The translations under genes and the position numbers were made by a program. The notes beneath the pieces are model-generated. The model made no database searches. It saw only the letters and a program-made list of their open reading frames with translations, and was not told where the DNA came from. From positions 1 through 22,402 of the forward strand of contig NZ_CAMLDV010000046.1 of the NCBI RefSeq assembly GCF_946478835.1: a stretch of DNA of 22,402 nucleotides, given 5' to 3'. This stretch comes from an uncultured Bdellovibrio sp. (lineage in GTDB: Bacteria > Bdellovibrionota > Bdellovibrionia > Bdellovibrionales > Bdellovibrionaceae). Positions 21,984 to 22,402 of the stretch are shown piece after piece (within the stretch, counting starts at the first letter, position 1; the number at the start of each line of letters is the position of its first letter).

Positions 21984-22402
21984 TTAGAACTGATGTTGAT
22001 CCTGAATACTAGCTTGTATATCTGGAGATTGAATCATAGTTCCGATCCATTGATTTTTGCTGTCGAATCTTACCGAGACTGAATCTGATGCTCGTACGAG
22101 AAAGCCAATCCATTTATTCTTTAAATCATACTCAAGTTCAATTTTGTCATTTACGTGTACTAAAAACCCGATTTGTGTACATTCATTATTAAAAATAATT
22201 TTAACATTGTTACTAGCAGCAACGACAAATCCAACACTGTTTTGATTAAGATCGAAAAGAAAGGGTCCCGCAAACCCGGCATTTACCATTGGATTAATAG
22301 AATGATTTGTTTTTGGATTAATCGAGAAATTAGAATTCGGATTAATCGAGAAATTAGAATTCGGATTAATTGAGAAATTAGAATTCGGATTAATTGAGAA
22401 AT
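21984..22402 (-). CDS. Two-tier repeat protein, N-terminus cut by window edge
   Basis: The minus frame is open from the right edge to TAA at 21986-21984, at least 138 codons. From the edge inward it encodes octapeptide repeats of PNSNFSIN, the last ones degenerate (PKTNHSIN). Then come at least four imperfect 21-residue repeats beginning VGFVVAASNN, IGFLVHVNDK, IGFLVRASDS and IGTMIQSPDI, each with alternating hydrophobic and polar residues and an Asn near the end. The pattern suggests a beta-solenoid or strand-turn repeat after a flexible Asn/Ser-rich stalk. An internal ATG at 22289 has no ribosome-binding site, so the frame very likely continues from outside. No family is recognised. The stop lies three bases from the att-like repeat. 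Confidence 0.6.
   Translation of the reverse strand, partial: FSINPNSNFSINPNSNFSINPNSNFSINPKTNHSINPMVNAGFAGPFLFDLNQNSVGFVVAASNNVKIIFNNECTQIGFLVHVNDKIELEYDLKNKWIGFLVRASDSVSVRFDSKNQWIGTMIQSPDIQASIQDQHQF
22291..22402. repeat. 24-bp tandem repeat, at least 4.7 units
   Basis: Units start at 22291 (degenerate), 22315, 22339, 22363 and 22387 (cut by the edge). The consensus is GGATTAATCGAGAAATTAG followed by AATTC. The last two units carry TTGAG in place of TCGAG. The period is eight codons, so the minus reading frame is kept. The near-identity of neighbours indicates recent slippage or unequal exchange. Confidence 0.92.

Noticed and set aside
22173..22373. Plus-strand ORF with INREIRIR repeats
   Set aside because: It is the shadow of the 24-bp repeat. 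The TTGAG repeat variants create a stop in this frame, whereas the minus frame stays open through all units.
22291..22402. CRISPR array
   Set aside because: The units are contiguous 24-bp tandem repeats without variable spacers.

Overview
The window looks like a chromosomal segment of a Bdellovibrio-like predatory bacterium (Bdellovibrionota). This is inferred from gene content: a medium-chain-length PHA depolymerase, a TIGR02147-type protein, many short secreted beta-rich or proline-rich proteins, sigma-54-type promoters, and a one-piece tmRNA with a GNDYALAA-like tag. No search could be run, so the taxonomic call is moderate.

Backbone, about 1-11460. A TetR-type repressor (cut by the left edge) diverges from a DoxX-like membrane protein that is translationally coupled to a flavodoxin-fold quinone reductase. 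Next come a small one-pass membrane protein, an unlisted 28-codon ORF with a perfect Shine-Dalgarno, a LysR regulator divergent from a secreted PHA depolymerase (phaZ), an SrkA-type kinase, a YgjP-like metallohydrolase and a PAP2 phosphatase. Then follow a proline-linker lipoprotein and a secreted two-repeat beta protein, each preceded by a GG-N10-GC sigma-54-like promoter. Between them is a 119-bp inverted-repeat element. A TIGR02147-type protein with stacked terminators and the tmRNA gene ssrA close the backbone.

Accessory region, 11461 to about 21981. The 3' end of ssrA is an integration site. Its last 11 bp (CGCCTCCACCA) recur at 18836-18846 and, with one change, at 21971-21981, inside a longer 38-39 bp direct repeat. 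This suggests two tandemly accreted islands of about 7.4 and 3.1 kb. A frameshifted C-terminal relic of a serine recombinase abuts ssrA and its reading frame runs into the tmRNA gene. Island 1 holds a tight operon: a small HNH protein, an unknown 146-aa protein, a Shedu-like DUF4263 nuclease, a DUF3800 protein and a 753-aa helical protein with an RNxxxxH (HEPN-like) motif. A separate 228-aa protein with an RNxxxH motif and a GNAT acetyltransferase follow. Island 2 holds an HNH-like gene broken by an in-frame TGA, and a two-gene unit: a protein with an RNxxxH motif plus a zinc ribbon, and a TauD/TfdA-like Fe(II)/2-oxoglutarate oxygenase. The islands look like a defence hotspot.

The right edge (21984-22402) holds the 3' end of a minus-strand gene with two tiers of repeats: 8-residue repeats encoded by 24-bp DNA repeats, then 21-residue repeats. 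It is cut by the window.

The best candidates for an undescribed system are the five-gene Shedu/DUF3800/HEPN-motif operon and the zinc/HEPN-motif protein plus oxygenase pair.
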